Shown here piece after piece: positions 11,437 to 22,595 of a stretch of DNA of 64,000 nucleotides. This DNA is from Prorocentrum cordatum (taxonomy: Eukaryota; Sar; Dinophyceae; Prorocentrales; Prorocentraceae): NCBI GenBank assembly GCA_963575745.1, contig CAUYUJ010006324.1, positions 215,001-279,000 on the forward strand, given 5' to 3'. The translations under genes and the position numbers were made by a program. Below the pieces are notes generated by a model. That model was not told the origin of the DNA, did not search any database, and saw only the letters and a program-made list of their open reading frames with translations. Every line of letters starts with the position of its first letter. The first letter of the stretch is position 1.

Positions 11437-13590
11437 CAAGCACGTGCAACTTTTGGAAGCAACGCTCGCCTGTTTGTACTGTACGCGCACATGCGTCTCT
11501 ACCACAGAAAACAAGCCGAGTTTGGACGCATGCATTCATGGCCAGGGCAGATGGTTGTACACAGGCGCATCGGCAAATGTGAGCTGCTACCTTCATGATG
11601 GAAAGAGAACAGGACGAAAGAGCTGCAAGGCAGACGAGTGCTGCATAGCAGCATCATAGTGCAATAAAGCAGCACTTGCCAACGTACCTAGGCTAAGCGT
11701 CAGCGTCCGATGCACTAAGGCAAGGGATGTCAGTTCATATATTGGAGCGGGGATGTGGTTTGCGGACATGTGCGCGGGCAGGAATTCTTGACGCCGGTGC
11801 TTTTTGCACAAGCGAGGGCGGGGAATACGAGGGTTTCGGGTCCCCTCCGGGGCCCAAGATCTGGCCGAAGTCGGCACATTCCCGAACAGCCCCGACCGCA
11901 GCACTTTAATGTGACTCAATGCGACCGAGACTTCGGCCAGATTCATTCACCGACCACCTCCCCTCGCACCGTCCACCACTCCCGTTGATTGGCGCAACTT
12001 GCTGCGTCCATGCCTACACGCCCAGCTCACCACACGACGTTGCTCCCCACGGGTTTGCCGCCCCAATTCTGCGGCGCTCGCGACGCTTCCGACGCACGCT
12101 GGCACGTTTTGCGCTGACGTGCGCACTGACGCGCGCAACGGATGCCTTCACGTGCACATGCAGCGGCAAACACACACACACACACTCGCAGTACTTTCTT
12201 CACGGCTGCTTGTGACCGTAGCTTCTAGCTTCACGACACAAACCTCAAATGTGACTGCTCATCTGGGCTATCCACGTACATCTGGGGCCCCATATGCGTG
12301 TGGGAACCACTGCTGGCCGTCGGTGGCGCTCGGAGAGTCGACAGCGGGGTACACGAGGGCGGCAGGCCTCTCCAGGCCCCGGACCTGGCCGAGAACTCGG
12401 CGAGGTCTCCCCAAACGCCGACCGCGACACCCCCCGCGTGGACACCGGCCGATGTCTCGGCTGGTGCCCCCGTGCGAGCCATGCCACAGTGCGCATCTCG
12501 TGCACGAGCTCGAGCATCGATAAGGAGGCGCCCATCCGCACGTCTGCTGATGGGCCGTGCTTCCGACGCCGCGCAGCACAGTGGAGGCCAGTCCACAAGG
12601 AACCTTCTACAAGAAACCCAACCCTGAGACCCCAGGGCGTCCACCGTTTTTTGGCGTGGGAGCGTCGCGCCTTGCATGCAGAACCACCGAAGCCCAAGAA
12701 ACGCAGGGCACCCTGGAGGCAAGCAGGGTGTTTCTTGGCATGGGCCCCCACAGTATCTACTCTTCGCCGCGAGCGGGGCCCAGAAGCTCGGCACCCCGTG
12801 CCCGGGGCTGCCGTTGGGCGGCGGATCGCTGTCGCGGCCCCCACATGGGGCCCGGGGCACGGCTCCCCGCGGCTGGGAGGCTGGGAAACAGACGCGAGCG
12901 AGTTCTTGGCCTTTCCCCCCTGCGAGGGCTGGGGCCCAAGCTTCTCTTCGTATGGTCGGGCCTTCGTCCATGACCCAGAGGGGCGTAAGAGTGGGGAGCG
13001 TCGGAGCGGTTGTCGGATTTTCCAGCTGTAAAAAGATGTGCGCGGAGAGGGGGGGGGGATCGAGCATGCGTTCGGCACACGTGCGCGGAGAGGGGGTACG
13101 GAACATGCGCTTGGATGCGAGTTTGCGTGCAAGTTGGAGGCCAAGTGGTTCTCCGACATGCTTGTTGCGCGTTTTGATGTGCAATCTGCGAGGCGACTGC
13201 GTCTCCTGGTAGCCAGCGGGCAGCCTGGGGGAGAGCTGCGGGCGACGTCGACGGCGAGGAGAAGGGCGAGTAGAAGGGGAGGGAGGGGGCGAAATGGAGA
13301 GCGAGGACAAGCAGGCGGAGGGAAACGGGACACCCCCGAGGAAGAGGAGGGGGAGGAAGACGATGATGGGCGAGACAGACGATGGGGAGGGAGAGAGACT
13401 GGTGTGACTGTCGGGGAGGTGATACCTGTGTGCGATCCCCGAGTTTGTCATTGTTTTTCGCACTCTGTCTTGCGTTGTTGTTCTTGTTCCTCTTCCCACA
13501 TCTGGTCCGCCGCTTTACTGCCCTTTCGCAAAAAACATCGCAACGTAACATCTGGTACGCCGTAACATACCACAACATCGAACAAAAACC
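11294..13590. other. Unassigned region with short microsatellites and a small inverted repeat
   Basis: Contains (GA)n at 11405-11428 and (CA)n at 12168-12186. A 14-bp inverted repeat (ATCTGGCCGAAGTC near 11860, GACTTCGGCCAGAT near 11927) is followed by a looser relative of its left half near 12388. From 12.23 to 13.5 kb several frames on both strands are open at once (up to 422 codons on minus, Pro/Arg/Ser-rich), typical of GC-rich non-coding DNA. No domain recognised. Confidence 0.35.
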
Positions 13591-13599
13591 ACCTCATGA

Positions 13600-14360
13600 T
13601 GAAACCTGGCTCCTTTTCCTTACCCAGCCCGTTGGTTCCTCAAGCTTTTCAGCACCTGCAAGGTTGGGAACAACAATGGCCCCAAACCCTCAACATCGAC
13701 CGTCTCAGAGCGAGTCGTGACGGTAACTTTGAGGCGGGTACAGCCATGACGACGAGAAGGTTTCGCGAGGCCCAGAAAAGCTCCGTCCTCCACCCAAAGG
13801 GGGGAAATAGAAGAGGAGGAGGAGAAACCGTAAGAAGGAGGATGAGGACCAGTGGAAACCCAAGAGTCATCAACGATGTTGGAATTAACCCTCCCTCCAA
13901 GCTCCCTCTTCATAGGCCCCTACAACGGTTCATTTCCATTGACGGAACTGCCTCGTTCGGAGACAACAGCTTGAACATCGTGAAGCGTGCCAAAACAATG
14001 CTCGGGATTTCAACGCCACGTATCAACCTGACTGCTGCGTCTTGACGATCAAGAATCGTGCCATAATGCCATTTGGGGGACTTCATCACAACGGTTCAAC
14101 ACAACTGTTGCGCCCGCATAGTCTTGAATCTTTCCCAACAAAAACATGTCTGATACGTTGATTACGGGGACCCGTGAAACTCTGGCAAATTCAAAAAACG
14201 AATGTGCGCGGTGCTATGGCGGGAACCACATTTTGACAACCACCCGCCCTCCATCCGTGAAGCTCTTGCAATTGTTTAGAACGAATGTGTGCGGCGCTAA
14301 GGCGAGAACAACATGTTGAAAACCACCCGCCCTCACGCCGTGAAGCTCTTGTAAATTCCC
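13600..14360 (+). repeat. Composite dispersed repeat, copy 1
   Basis: A purine-rich GAGGAG stretch is followed at 13859 by CCCAAGAGTCATCAACGATG. About 215 bp then match copy 3 at 58033 with roughly 85% identity ('CTCCCTCTTCATAGGCCCCT', 'GCGTCTTGACGATC'). Next come degenerate ~70-bp units containing 'GAATGTGYGCGGYGCTAAGG', 'GAGAACCACATTTTG' and 'CCGCCCTCCATCCGTGAA'. Copy 2 is at 31.8-32.9 kb. Confidence 0.85.
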
Positions 14361-14439
14361 CATATTCTAAGATGGGGTTCTCGTTATTACTTGGACGCCT
14401 CCTACTCCCTCTTCTTCTCCTCCCCTCCTCTCGGACTTA

Positions 14440-14880
14440 CTCACACTCAGACTTACTCATACCCAGACTTACTCATACACAGACTTATTCATACTCAGAC
14501 ATACCCCGACTCATACCTACTCATACCCAGACTTATTCATACCCAGACGTACACATACACATACGTACTCATACACATATTTACTCATACCTGTACTGAC
14601 TCATGCCCAGACGTACTCATACACAGACTGACTCATACACAGACTTACTCATATCCATACCTACTCATACTCATACCTTCCCATGGACTGACTTACCCAG
14701 GCCTGCTCATACTCATACTTACGCATGCAGGGACTCCTTCATACCCAGACTCGTTCCCATACCTGCTCGTACACAGACTTACTCATACTCAGACCTACAC
14801 ATACTCAGACCTTCTCCGAGTCTGAATTACTCAACGCACGGACTACTCATACTCAGACCTAGTCATACTCAGACTCGCAA
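14440..14880. repeat. ~16-bp tandem array (ACTCATACCCAGACTT)
   Basis: About 27 degenerate units of ACTCATACACAGACTT. It translates into Thr/His/Ser/Tyr-rich strings in all three forward frames; not a gene. Confidence 0.9.
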
Positions 14881-15420
14881 GGGGAGTCGCCAGGGGTGTT
14901 TTCACGGGCCCGTTCGCAGCCAATTTGTGGGGATGTCTCAAGCGGTTTGCTCGTTTTCATGCCCAACATCCTTTGCTTTCAGAGCAGATTGTGAGGATGT
15001 CTCAGGCGGGGCGCTGGTTTCAGCACCCCTAAGGGGAGCCGCCAGGGGTGTTTCAACGGGCCCGTTCGCGGCCAGTTTGTGGGGATGTCTCAAGCGGTTT
15101 GCCTGTTTCGGTGCCCAACATCCTTTGCTTTCAGTGCAGATTGTGAGGATGTCTCAGGCGGGGCGCTGGTTTCAGCACCCCTAAGGGGAGCCGCCAGGGG
15201 TGTTTCAACGGGCCCGTTCGCGGCCAGTTTGTGGGGATGTCTCAGGCGGTTTGCCTGTTTCGGTGCCCAACATCCTTCGCTTTCAAAGCAGATTGTGAGG
15301 ATGTCTCAGGCGGGGCGCTGGTTTCAGCACCCCTAAGGGGAGCCGCCAAGGGTGTTTTCACGGGCCCGTTCGCGGCCAGTTTGTGGGGATGTCTCAGGCG
15401 GTTTGCGCCTTCTTGGGGGC
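14870..15420 (+). repeat. 152-bp tandem repeat, ~3.5 copies
   Basis: GTGAGGATGTCTCAGGCGGG starts at 14991, 15143 and 15295, exactly 152 bp apart. Each unit also holds 'AGCACCCCTAAGGGGAGCCG', 'CGGGCCCGTTCGCGGCCAG' and a second GGGGATGTCTCA. Copies are near-identical, suggesting recent amplification or homogenisation. Confidence 0.95.
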
Positions 15421-15720
15421 CTCACGAGCCCCGATCAGGCCCCCACGCGGGCCCCAAAGAACCATTCACAGCTCACGAGGTCCGTCACATGCACAGGACG
15501 GCAGACTACCTCGACAGACCAGCGAGACATAAACATTAATAATCGGGTACGCGCTGCACTTTGAAACTGCGCTGGCGGATGACGGGAAGCGCCTTCTCGG
15601 AACGAGAAGGTGGTGGGAGTTTCTTAGGCCATGCTTCCTACGAGTTAATAAAGAACAGAGACGCGAGGGACCACGGGCTCGGGGTTGGGCGGGGTCGGTC
15701 GAATGGCGGATTCCCCCCTT
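15421..15720. other. Unassigned spacer
   Basis: Mixed sequence between the 152-bp and 75-bp arrays. No gene or repeat recognised. Confidence 0.3.
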
Positions 15721-16000
15721 TATGGCCGTTTCGTTCGAGACATCCTATAAAAAGTGGGATCTTGAAGGACTTGTTTTAAGACGCTTTACGTCAAAAGTGA
15801 GGCTCCCGCTCGAGACATCCTCGAAACAGTGAGATCTCCAGGGATGTCGCGAATTCGTCGAAATCTTAAAAATGAGGCTCTCGCTCGAGACATCCTCGAA
15901 ACAATGGGATAGTGGACAAGCTGCTTCGAGACGTCTTCAGTTCAAAATGGGGCTCTCGCTCGAGACATCCTCGAAAAACGGTGATATCCAGGGAGTTTGC
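15721..16000 (+). repeat. 75-bp tandem repeat, 4 copies
   Basis: CGAGACATCCTCGAAACA-type units place GAGACATCCT at 15737, 15812, 15887 and 15962, a period of exactly 75 bp. Each has 'GAGGCTCTCGCTCGAGACAT' and 'TCAAAAATGAGG'-like parts. The core is the reverse complement of the GAGGATGTCTC motif of the neighbouring array. A lone related unit lies at about 17235-17265. Confidence 0.9.
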
Positions 16001-16059
16001 GAAACGAGTCGGTCCGAGAAGAGCTCAAGAGGGCTCCAAGACTGTCCAAGAATAGGCCC

Positions 16060-16950
16060 CGAGAGCGACGGAGCGCTGCAGAAAAAGACCAGGAGCACGG
16101 CAGAATCGACCCCAAGAGATAAGGAGCACGGCAGAATAGGCCCTAAGAGCGACGGAGCACGGCAGAAACAGACCAGAGCACGGCAGAGTAGAACCCAAGA
16201 GCTAAGGAGCACGGCAGAAAAAGACCAGGCGTTGGCAGAATAGGCCCCAAGAGCAAAGGAGCACGGCAGAAGAAGACCAGGAGCACGGCAAAATAGACCC
16301 CAAGAGCGAAAGAGAACGGCAGAAGAGGGCCCAAGAGTGACGAAGCACGGCAGACAAATACCCGGAACGCGGCAGAATAGACCGCAAGAGCTAAGGAGTA
16401 CGGCAGAACAGGCCCCAAGTGCAAAGGAGCACGGCAGAAAAAGACCAAGAGCACGGCAAAATAGACCCCAAGAGCTAAGGAGTACGGCAGAAAAATACCA
16501 GGAGCAACGGCAGAATAGGCCCCCAAAGCGAAGGAGCACGGCAGAAAAAAAACAGGAACACGGCAGAATAAACCCCAAGAGCTAAGGAGCACGGCAGAAT
16601 AGGCCCCAAGAGCGAAAGAGCACACCAGAAAAGAGCAGGAGCACTGCAGAATAGACCCCAAGAGCTAAGGAGCACGGCAGAAATAAACCAGGAGCACGGC
16701 AGAATAGGCCCCAAGAGCGAAAGAGCACGGCAGAAAAAGACGAGGAGAACGGCATAATAAACCCCAAGAGCTGAGGAGCACGGCAGAATAGACCCCAAGA
16801 GCGAAGGAGCACGGCAGAAAAAGAGCAGGAAGCAGAATGCACCCCAAGAGCTAAGGAGCACGGCAATAAAAGACCAGGAGCGCGGCAGAATAGGCCGGAA
16901 GAGCGACGGAGCACGGCAAAAAAAGACAAGGAGCACGGCAGACTAGACGC
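16060..16950. repeat. ~52-bp dimeric satellite (GAGCACGGCAGAA)
   Basis: GCACGGCAG recurs with alternating spacings near 21 and 31 bp, giving a dimer of about 52 bp: GCACGGCAGAAAAAGACCAG plus GCACGGCAGAATAGGCCCC and CAAGAGCGAAGGA. Roughly 17 dimers. Every minus frame is open (Leu/Phe/Cys/Ala-rich), an artefact of the repeat. Confidence 0.9.
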
Positions 16951-17035
16951 GCACACGCAGGCACACATACGCACACAGCCGCACACGCACCTGCACGCGC
17001 ACACACAAGCACACACACGCACACACGCATACAGG
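16945..17035. repeat. (CACACG)n microsatellite
   Basis: Degenerate CA/CG dinucleotide run of about 80 bp. Confidence 0.85.
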
Positions 17036-17270
17036 CCACGCGCAACACTTGACCAAACCAACCAGAGGCAACCACTCAACACAAGCTACTCATGGCAACC
17101 ATCTGGGCGTTTAGGGAAGCCTAGCGACGGCCAACCCCATGTGCACACGTTCCACGTTGTGTGCAAATCCCTGCGCGTGCGCACGCAAGCTCAGAGAAGC
17201 GGCGCTTCCCGTTCTTGTCCGGAAAGGTTTTTGAAAAATGGCCGTTTCGCTCGAGACATCCTCCAAACAT
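17036..17270. other. Spacer containing a lone GAGACATCCTC unit
   Basis: Unassigned sequence that ends with 'ATGGCCGTTTCGCTCGAGAC' near 17237-17256, matching the start of the 75-bp array at 15.7 kb. Confidence 0.5.
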
Positions 17271-17650
17271 CGGCCCAAGAGGGGGCTCCGCATCGACGTC
17301 GTGTTCGAATCGCTCTTGGAGGGCTTTCCAACGGCCCAAGGGAGGCCCAAAAGACGCCCTGGAGAGCCCCAGGAGCCCCCAGGGGCGCCCCAAGAAGACC
17401 CCAAGAGACCCCCAAGAGCGCTCTAGGAGCCACCCAGATAGCTCGCAAGAGCCCCAAGACGGCCCGAAAAGAGCGAAGAAGGCCCCAAGACACTCCCGGG
17501 AGCTCCCCAGGAGGCCCCCAGCGCCGAGACGGCCTAAGGAAGCTCCCACAGAACCCCACGACGCGCCCAGACAGCCCAAGAAGACCCCAAAAGCCCATAA
17601 GAGGACCCAAGGGGCCCCCAAGAAGCCCGCAACAAGCCCCTTTCTCCAGT
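17270..17650 (+). repeat. CCAAGA dispersed repeat, copy 4
   Basis: CCAAGA/GGCCC arm words throughout. No clear AT-rich core; possibly a right-arm fragment. Confidence 0.75.
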
Positions 17651-17870
17651 TGCCTCGTGCTGTCCTCTGTCGTCGTCGTCGCCGTTCGTCATCATCGCCC
17701 TCCGCATTCCTCCTCGTACTCGCCCTCGTTCTCTTCGTCCTCGTCCTTGTGCTTCTCTTCCTCCTTGTTGTCCTCATGGTCCTCCTCGCTATCCTCACGT
17801 TCGCCGTCCTCGTCATCGACTCCTCGTTGTCCTCGCCTTCCTTTTCTTCTTCGCCCAATACGCCCATTAG
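17650..17870. repeat. CTC/CGTC-rich pyrimidine tract
   Basis: Degenerate CTC, CGT and CTT triplets, strongly strand-asymmetric. Confidence 0.7.
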
Positions 17871-18149
17871 ACTACAGCGGTGCTTCCCGTTCTTGTCCAA
17901 TCAGGCTTCCTTAAGAAAAACGGTCCACGCTCCTCGTTCCTCGTTCGCGCTTCCCGTCATCCACCGACCCTGTCGGCATGTGTGAGGGGCTCTTCCGTTC
18001 GAGTCGGGCTTTCCCGTTCGACTCGTCGTCGCCGTCTTCCTTCTGAGTTCCACTCACCTGGGCCCTCTTCCTCAGACAAGCCGTCCACAGCGAAATTTGA
18101 CAACGTCGTAGTTCAGTCGAAGGGAAGCCCCTTCCCTTTGATCCCTTCC

Positions 18150-18240
18150 CCGCGCGGGGGGGGGAGGTCCCGGGGGGGTCCTGGGGGGGTCCTGGGGAAG
18201 TCCCGCGGGTTCCCGGAGGGGTCCCGGGGGGGGTCGCCAC
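18150..18240. repeat. G-run-rich tract
   Basis: Successive runs of five to nine G, such as GGGGGGGTCC and CCCGGGGGGGG. Capable on paper of G-quadruplex formation. It lies just upstream of a CCAAGA copy. Confidence 0.6.
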
Positions 18241-18264
18241 CCAGATTCGTTTGTCTCCTGGGGG

Positions 18265-18880
18265 GTACCAAGGCCAAGAAAAGCCCCAAGACGGGCCAAG
18301 AGCGCCCCAAGACATCCCAAAGACGGTACAAGAGCGCCACGCATCGACGAACGATCGCCCCAAGACGTTCAAGGCTGCTCGAAAACGGCCCAAGAGGCCC
18401 CCAAGAAGTTCCAAGAGAGCGCCAAAAGCACTCCCAAGAGAGACGCAGGAGCCAAAATCGTGAATTTTACATTGGTTTTTGAACATGGTTTCAGCCTTCT
18501 CGCCTTTTCGGCTTTCCGGCTTTCCGACGGTCCAAGACGGCCCAAGAGGCCCCCAAGAACGCCCCAAGACTGCCCAAGATGCCTCCAAGAGGGCTCCGAG
18601 ACGCCCCGAGAGGGACGCAGGACGGACCAAGATGCGCCGAAGACGGCCCAAGAGGGCCCCAAGAGAGTGCCCAGAGGGGGACGAGGAACCGAGAATTCTA
18701 GACTTCCGCCCCATGAGGCCCCCAGGAAGCCCCAAGAGGCCTCCGAGAGGCTCCAAGAGCGCTCAAGCGGCCCCAAGAGGCCCCAAGAAGCTTCCGAGAA
18801 GCCCCCAGGAAGCCCCGAGAGGCCCCCAAACTGTTCCGCAGAGGTTCCCGAGAGCGCTCCGAAGAGACCCACGTCAGCGT
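18265..18880 (+). repeat. CCAAGA dispersed repeat, copy 5
   Basis: Left arm of CCAAGA words, AT-rich core at about 18450-18530 ('AAATCGTGAATTTTACATTG', 'TTCTCGCCTTTTCGGC', 'TTTCCGACGG'), then a CCAAGA right arm. This is the clearest example of the arm-core-arm layout. Confidence 0.9.
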
Positions 18881-18884
18881 CGTC

Positions 18885-19090
18885 GTCCTCGCCGCATCCT
18901 CCTGCCACTCCTCCTGCCCCTCGTCCGGAGCCTCCTCCAACTGCTCATTCCTCCTCCTGCTCGTCCCCCGCGTCCTCCTGCTGCTGCCCCACCTCGCCCA
19001 CCGCCTCCTCTTCCTCCTTCGGTTCATCCTTCTGCTCATCCTGCTTGTCCTCCTGCTCCTCCTCCTCCCTCGTCTTCGTCGTCGTCGATC
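18885..19090. repeat. CTC-rich pyrimidine tract
   Basis: Degenerate CCT/CTC/GTC triplets directly after the CCAAGA right arm. Confidence 0.75.
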
Positions 19091-19289
19091 AGGGTCGGCA
19101 CCGGCCGTCAGGCCTCTCCAATAAAAGGTTGTACGGACAAGGCGTTGCAAAAGTCAGTGTTCCGATCAGAGAGGGAGGGAAGGAGGAGGAACACCAACAC
19201 GGCGGCGCATGACCCGAGACCCCCGAGATCACGACTGGGACCTGGGGGCCGTGCAGCGGGCCGCCCCCGAATCCTTACTATGACTGCAT

Positions 19290-19610
19290 CCCCCAGGGCC
19301 CTCCAGGAGGCGCCCCCCTGCTGGGGCCTCCTGGGCGCGTCTTGGGGCCCTCTTGAAGTGCTCTCGGGAGCCTTGGGAGCGCTCTTGGAGCCCTCGTGGG
19401 CCATCTTGGAGTCATCTTGAAGCCTCGGATGGCCATCGGAAGCGAAAAGGCGAGAAAGCCCAACACATTGATTTTCCTGAGGTTTTGGAAGGATTTTGGC
19501 CTCTTCTCGGCCTCCTGGGGGAGCTCTTTGGCCACTTGGAGCCGTCTTGAAGCGGTCTTGGGGCCTCTTGGAGCATCGTGGGAGCCATCTTGAGGCCTGC
19601 GACCTCTGCC
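19290..19610 (-). repeat. CCAAGA dispersed repeat, copy 6 (inverted)
   Basis: Same family on the minus strand: arms read GGGCCTCTTGGGG/CATCTTGGAG, and the core at about 19430-19500 reads 'TTTCTCGCCTTTTCGC' on the minus strand. Confidence 0.85.
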
Positions 19611-19859
19611 AGCATCTCCACCCCTTCCGAGGCCCCCCCGAGAGACCCAGACGTCGGGCGTCGTGGACTTCTCGTGGCGTGGGCCCCCCGGGGCGGACCA
19701 CTGGAGCCCCAAAAGGACTCCCGGGAAGGCCTAGACATGCAAGGAAAGGCCAGGCGATTGGGTGAGGACCCCCATGAAGGACCCCCAAGAAGGCCCAGGA
19801 AGGCCCCCCAGGAAGGTCAGGCGGGTCAGAGGAAGGAGAGGTACACACCGCTACCCTTT

Positions 19860-19960
19860 GCTCGTTTTCCCCTTTTGGGGCCTCCTAAGAGGCCCTCGTC
19901 GCTGGATTCGCCTTGAAATCCCAGTCAGAACGCGCCCTGGGAGAGGACCCCCAGGAAGGC
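19860..19960 (-). repeat. GCGACGAGGGCC dispersed repeat, inverted copy
   Basis: On the minus strand it reads CTCTCCCAGGGCGCGTTCTG, 'GGGATTTCAAGGCG', 'CCAGCGACGAGGGCCTC'. This matches 46160-46235 closely and 37660-37730 more weakly. Confidence 0.7.
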
Positions 19961-20260
19961 TCATTGCTTTTCGTAAGGCTGTTTGCTAGTTTTCGGTATG
20001 TCGTGCTCAAGCCTTAGCGCCAGCAGGGCTCCCAGACACGAAGCCAGCTCACCTCCAGGACCCAGTTTGCCATTCCGAGTCGTGTCTTGATAGCCCTGCG
20101 GCCCCGTGCGTGCATCAACAAGTCAAACGCCTGTAAGCCGACAGCGCGAGTGCGGCGCGATAAATGATGCATGGACTCTTCCTCTGGCGAATGGAGGAGG
20201 CGGAGGAGCAGGAGAAGGAGGAGAAGGAGGAGGAGAAGGAGGAGTAGGCGGAGAAGGACG
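19961..20260. other. Unassigned spacer ending in a GGAG tract
   Basis: Mixed sequence, then GGAGGAG/GAAGGAG at about 20195-20250, leading into the GAT array. Confidence 0.4.
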
Positions 20261-20264
20261 AAAG

Positions 20265-20826
20265 ATGGGTAGATGATGATGGTGATGTTGATGGTGATAA
20301 TGATGGTGATGATGAAGGTGATGATGATGCTGATGATGATGCTGTTGCTGATGGCGACGATGAGGAGGGCGAGGGGCCTTGTGAGGATGCTGATGCTGAT
20401 GATGGTGATGTTGTTCATGATGCTGATTTAGAGAAGGAGGAAGAGGAGGGGCAGTATGATTAGTATGCGGATGGCAAATACGATGAGTAGGAGGAGCAGG
20501 CTGGAGCGCGCGCGAATGAGGAGAGAGGAAGAAGATAGAGAGGGAGAGGGATAGGGACTTTGTTGCTGCGGTTGTTGTTGATGATGGTGATGATGATGCT
20601 GATGATGCTGATGAAGCTGCTGACGAGGATGAGTATGCCGCTGACGATGCTGTCGCTGTCGATGATCATGTTGCTGTTGGTGTTGCAGCTGACGTTGGTG
20701 GTGGTGATGGTGATGGTGATGATGATGGTGATGATTATGCTGATGATGGTGACGATGATGATGATGACGCTGATGATGATGCCTGCTGCTGGTGATGCTG
20801 ATGATGATGATGATGATGAGGATGAG
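20265..20826. repeat. Degenerate (GAT)n array bordering the recombinase element
   Basis: About 560 bp dominated by GAT/GGT/GCT triplets. It ends exactly where the B2 repeat of the tyrosine-recombinase element begins (20827). A second GAT array starts at the other edge of that element. Confidence 0.9.
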
Positions 20827-20979
20827 GTCTGATATGCCCCCCGACGATGGCCAGACATCTTAACACCGGAGCTGTGAGAACGGCAAGCTCGAGCTTCGTG
20901 CAAGATGAGCGGCGCTCCGACCGCGCCACAACGACCCTGATAACGACATTATCCCAGAGCGACCCTACCTAGGAATTGG
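20827..20979 (-). repeat. B2: outer 3' split direct repeat of the recombinase element
   Basis: Shares GATGGCCAGACATCTTAACA, 'CGGAGCTGTG', 'CAAGCTCGAGCTTCGTGC' and 'GACCGCGCCACAACGACCCT' with B1. It carries an extra ~20 bp before the final 'ACCCTACCT'. Its outer edge abuts the GAT array. Confidence 0.85.
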
Positions 20980-21060
20980 AGCCCCTAGGAGAGCAATATT
21001 AGTAGTAACGGTAAACGCCGTCCTCCTCCTTCTCCTCATCGTCGCAGTTGTAGCAGTAGC
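20980..21060. other. Spacer between B2 and the pentamer arrays
   Basis: Short mixed sequence with GTAGTAGC-type triplets; nothing recognised. Confidence 0.4.
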
Positions 21061-21069
21061 GGTAGTAGT

Positions 21070-21470
21070 AGTGTTATGCTATGCTATGCTATCCTGCGCT
21101 ATGCTATGCTATGCTATGCTATGCTATGCTGGGCCATGCTATGCTATGCTAAGCTATGCTATGACATTATATGCTGCGCTATGCTATGCTATGCTATGCT
21201 ATGTTGCGCTGTGATATGATATGATATGATCTGTCATGCTATGCTGTGATGTGCTGTGCTATGCAATGCTATGCTGCGCTGTGCTATGCTAAGCAATGCT
21301 ATGGTATGCTATGCGATGCAATGCTATGATATGCTATGCGATGCTATACAGGGCTATGCTATGCTGTGCTATCTATGCTATGCTATGCTTGGCGATGTTA
21401 TGCTATGCTATGCTGTGCTCATGCTGCGCTGCGCTATGCTGCGCTGCGCTAGGCTAAGCTAAGCTAAACT
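21070..21470. repeat. (ATGCT)n pentamer array
   Basis: About 80 copies of CTATG/ATGCT with point changes. It lies inside the recombinase element, between repeats A2 and B2. Confidence 0.95.
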
Positions 21471-21735
21471 AAGCTGAAGTATGTTAAGCTAAGCTAAGCT
21501 AAGCTAAGCTAGGCTAGGCGAAGCTAAGCTAAGCTAAACTAAGCTAAGCCATGCTAAACTAAGCTAAGCCAAGCTAAGCTCAGCTAAGCTAAGCTAAGAT
21601 GAGCTAGGCTACGCTTAGCTAAGCTAGGCTAGGCAAAGCTAAGCTAAGCTAAGCTAAGATGAGATAAGCTAAGCTAAGCTAAGCTAAGCTAAGCCAAGCT
21701 AAGCTTAGCTAGGCGAAGCTAAGCTAAGCTGGGTG
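21450..21735. repeat. (AAGCT)n pentamer array
   Basis: Continues the previous array after a shift of the unit to CTAAG/AAGCT, with AGGCT and AAACT variants. AAGCTT and AGCT are self-complementary, so local foldback is possible. Confidence 0.95.
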
Positions 21736-21899
21736 AGCCCAGGGGGCGGGGACTGGGGGAACCGCGGGGCGGGGACTGGGGGAACCGCCCGGGGCGCTTT
21801 CCACTGCCCGGCCCCGTTAAGCTAGAGAGCAAGAGCCCTTCTAGGCAGAGCCTAGGTAGGGAACGTTGAATTAAATCATATGGTGGCACGAGGGCGGGC
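21736..21899. other. GC-rich spacer next to A2
   Basis: Contains a duplicated GGCGGGGACTGGGGGAACCG. No coding signal. Confidence 0.5.
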
Positions 21900-21970
21900 G
21901 TGCTTGAAAAAATGTGGAGCACCAGCGGCCATGTAACGGATCAGACCAGCACGACACAAACATCTGGGTA
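21900..21970 (-). repeat. A2: internal split direct repeat
   Basis: 71 bp that match A1 at about 87-90% identity by eye, including GCGGCCATGTAACGGATCAG and 'CACAAACATCTGGGTA'. It is directly continuous with B1, forming the expected joined B1-A2 block. Confidence 0.9.
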
Positions 21971-21971
21971 A

Positions 21972-22118
21972 GTCTGAGATCCCGTCCGGCGATGGCCAGA
22001 CATCTTAACAGCGGAGCTGTGCGAACGATTCTGTCGTGTGCAAGCTCGAGCTTCGTGCTATATGCGCGGCGCCTCGACCGCGCCACAACGACCCTACACT
22101 GCCCTACCTGGCACCTGG
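21972..22118 (-). repeat. B1: internal split direct repeat
   Basis: Pairs with B2 (20827-20979). On the coding strand it lies just 5' of A2 and downstream of the recombinase gene. Confidence 0.85.
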
Positions 22119-22595
22119 CCGCTTCATGCCAAAAACAATTTGCCGTGAACGCTTCCGGAGACCCTGGAGGTTCCCATAGAGACCCACGAGCAGAGCCACT
22201 TAGCCAAGGGTAAAGACACACGCGTGTACGGAATTATGCTCGGCGGGGCGAACGCCGCGCGCCCGCAAGGGCCGCCGTCGTCCGCGGGAAAGCCGCACGA
22301 AAAAACGAGGGCCCACAGGTTGTCGTGGTTCGCTCGACATCCGAACCTACAGGGCGACACGATACGGTGTCTCCCATCACAAGTGTTCACGAGATGCTGA
22401 AGCGCGGAGGATCGCGCGTCAGCGCTGTTGGATGGGAAAATGGTTAAACGCGGGCAACAGAGACTCAGACACTTGTGACTCAGGCGGGCTAGCGCGTCAC
22501 TGGAGGCGCCCCCACCAAATCTCGGCCACGCCGAGACAACCCCGCGGACGCAACGAAAGGGCGCCCAGCCCGCAAGACGGCGGTAAACACGGGCG
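22119..22595. other. Non-coding interval 3' of the recombinase frame
   Basis: Several short frames are open on both strands, none recognised. It separates the recombinase pseudogene from B1 and may hold the 3' untranslated part of the element. Confidence 0.4.

Noticed and set aside
12231-13499. 422-codon minus frame
   Set aside because: Overlaps several other long frames on both strands, Pro/Ser/Arg-rich, no domain; looks like GC-rich non-coding DNA.
15937-17082. Overlapping minus frames rich in Leu/Phe/Cys (membrane-protein-like)
   Set aside because: All three minus frames are open because of the 52-bp satellite; the hydrophobicity is a translation artefact.
20265-20826. GAT array as part of the recombinase element
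   Set aside because: The B1-A2 joint, which should reproduce element ends, has no GAT sequence, so the array is better read as flank.
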